The position numbers were made by a program, and so were the translations under genes. Below, one piece after another: positions 63,083 to 64,000 of a stretch of DNA of 64,000 nt. Numbering within the stretch: position 1 is the first letter of the stretch; every line of letters begins with the position of its first letter. The notes below the pieces were generated by a model that worked only from the letters and a program-made list of their open reading frames with translations, did not search any database and was not told where the DNA came from. Source of the stretch: RYN-230 sp963717125 (GTDB lineage: Bacteria > Actinomycetota > Actinomycetes > Streptosporangiales > Streptosporangiaceae); assembly GCA_963717125.1 (NCBI GenBank), contig CAVQVG010000020.1:248001-312000 (forward strand), given 5' to 3'.

Positions 63083-63541
63083 GTGCCGAAATTGCCACTC
63101 GAGATCCGCCGCGCCAGCGCGGCCGACGCGGACTCGGTCGCCGAACTGGCCGCGGACCTGGCGCAGTCGTTCCCGTTCTCCCGCGCCGCGTTCGACCGCA
63201 GCTACCCGGCCGTGCTGGCGGCCGAGGATGCCTGCCTCCTGCTCGCCACGGACGGCGGCCCGGATCCGGCCGCCCCAGTGGGCTACCTGCTCGGCTTCGA
63301 GCATCCGGCGTTCTTCGCTAACGGCCCGGTGGCCTGGGTGGAGGAAGTCCTGGTCCGCCCGGAGCATCGCGGCCGCGGGACCGGGCGCGCGCTGATGACC
63401 GCGTTCGAGCAGCACGCGGCGGGCCGGGGCTGCCAACTGGTCGCGCTGGCCACCCGGCGCGCGGCCGCTTTCTACCGTGCCCTCGGCTACCAGGAGTCCG
63501 CCGTCTACTTCCGCAAGGTGCTCGGCGACACCAACGCCTGA
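63083..63541 (+). CDS. GNAT-family N-acetyltransferase
   Basis: 152 residues. The acetyl-CoA loop is VEEVLVRPEHRGRGTGRALM (R-G-x-G-x-G/A) and the C-terminal strand is RRAAAFYRALGYQESAVYF. The substrate is unknown (amines from antibiotics to protein N-termini are possible). Start GTG 63083. It follows the mannosyltransferase-like gene by 22 bases and may be in the same transcript. Confidence 0.9.
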   Translation: MPKLPLEIRRASAADADSVAELAADLAQSFPFSRAAFDRSYPAVLAAEDACLLLATDGGPDPAAPVGYLLGFEHPAFFANGPVAWVEEVLVRPEHRGRGTGRALMTAFEQHAAGRGCQLVALATRRAAAFYRALGYQESAVYFRKVLGDTNA

Positions 63542-63576
63542 CCTCGCGCCGTCAGGCACCGCCTGGCCGCCCAGGC
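63536..63576. terminator. double hairpin between convergent genes
   Basis: Two adjacent perfect stems: GCCTGAC-N8-GTCAGGC at 63536-63557 (including the GNAT stop) and GCCTGG-CCGC-CCAGGC at 63561-63576. They sit between the stops of the GNAT and MFS genes, so they probably terminate transcription from both sides. Confidence 0.6.
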
Positions 63577-63606
63577 ATCACGCACCGCGCTCGGCGCACC
63601 GCGTGC

Positions 63607-64000
63607 TCACGCCTGCGCCGCGGTGCTGGCTGGATCCGTCACCTCCACCGGGGCAGGCTGAGGGCGGTACCGCCGGAACGCGGGCAGGGCCAGGGCGATC
63701 GCGACCACCCCGACGATGGTCAGCAGGCCGCCGGTGAACGCGCTGATGACCGGCGAGGTCAGCGAGCCCAGCGCGCCGGACCCCAGGTTGCCGAGTTGCC
63801 CGCCACCCGCGCCCACCACGTAGTCGGTGGCCAGCAGCCGGCCCCGCAGCTTGTCCGGGGTGACCGCCTGCACGATGCTCACCCGGAGCACCACGGTGAA
63901 CGTGTCCGCCGCCCCGGCCACCGCGAGCAGACCCAGAGTCAGCCACAACACGGCCGGCGCGACCGCGAAACCGGTGAACGCCGCACCCCAGACGGCGACC
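63607..64000 (-). CDS. MFS transporter (MFS_3/EntS-like), C-terminal part
   Basis: The last ~130 residues of a major facilitator whose start lies beyond 64000. Seen: LWLTLGLLAVAGAADTFTVV, VSIVQAVTPDKLRGRLLATD (the helix-linker motif of this group) and two final helices, then a Pro/Val-rich tail. Related in type to the MFS protein at 57.8-59.1 kb. Confidence 0.85.
   Translation of the reverse strand, partial: VAVWGAAFTGFAVAPAVLWLTLGLLAVAGAADTFTVVLRVSIVQAVTPDKLRGRLLATDYVVGAGGGQLGNLGSGALGSLTSPVISAFTGGLLTIVGVVAIALALPAFRRYRPQPAPVEVTDPASTAAQA

Overview
The window comes from a very GC-rich actinomycete. The evidence is gene content: a WhiB protein, a mycothiol-type amidase (Mca), an F420-dependent Ddn-like reductase, DUF1707 and PspC envelope proteins, a SigB/F-type sigma factor, a DUF574 methyltransferase and a DUF222/HNH (13E12-type) protein, together with frequent GTG starts. 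There is no rRNA, tRNA, CRISPR array or insertion sequence that I can recognise, so the genus cannot be fixed. It reads as ordinary chromosome, with dense, often convergent or overlapping genes.

Layout. 1-9.4 kb: a GGDEF/EAL c-di-GMP enzyme, the RNA-binding protein Tex, a cation efflux protein and two membrane proteins. 9.4-15.4 kb: a signalling block with a STAS protein, a translationally coupled response regulator-PP2C phosphatase / CHASE3 histidine kinase / Rcp1-like regulator operon, WhiB, a SigB-type sigma factor with two operator-like dyads at its start, and a MarR regulator. 15.8-19.4 kb: a GT4 glycosyltransferase, a GH15 glucoamylase/trehalase-like enzyme and a second STAS protein. 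20-39 kb: two separate LigD-type NHEJ modules (phosphoesterase-polymerase at 20.4 kb, polymerase alone at 38 kb), a CLC channel, a very large secreted GH3 beta-glucosidase, Mca, a penicillin-binding protein, DUF4230, and small redox or housekeeping enzymes including TauD, Ddn-like, OsmC, VOC and AKR proteins. 39-44 kb: PspC/DUF1707 envelope-stress genes with a NarL-type two-component pair, then a membrane Ser/Thr kinase. 43.8-56.6 kb: an MFS pump, two methyltransferases, an HrpA-type DEAH helicase, a protein with three fused GtrA domains, a beta-lactamase-fold hydrolase, a SigE-family ECF sigma factor with a membrane partner, and a DUF222/HNH protein. 56.6-64 kb: an unlisted 42-codon ORF, an operator-like palindrome and a short leader ORF coupled to a methyltransferase, followed by MFS, MATE, a GT-C mannosyltransferase-like protein, GNAT and another MFS protein.

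Two themes stand out. Signal transduction is unusually dense: c-di-GMP, PP2C, STAS, two histidine kinases, a Ser/Thr kinase and two sigma factors. Also, eight genes are split by a one-base frame change although both halves keep good motifs. They are the GGDEF/EAL, GH3, aldo-keto reductase, Ser/Thr kinase, HrpA, sigma-partner, DUF222/HNH and mannosyltransferase-like genes. I annotate each as one gene and give the break point. Sequence error is the first explanation, but the kinase break coincides with a repeated hairpin element. I did not find a clearly new multi-gene system. The best candidates for undescribed biology are the small-ORF / palindrome / leader-peptide methyltransferase region (56.6-57.8 kb), the dyad-rich noncoding region before 61.3 kb, and the paired dyads at the sigma gene.
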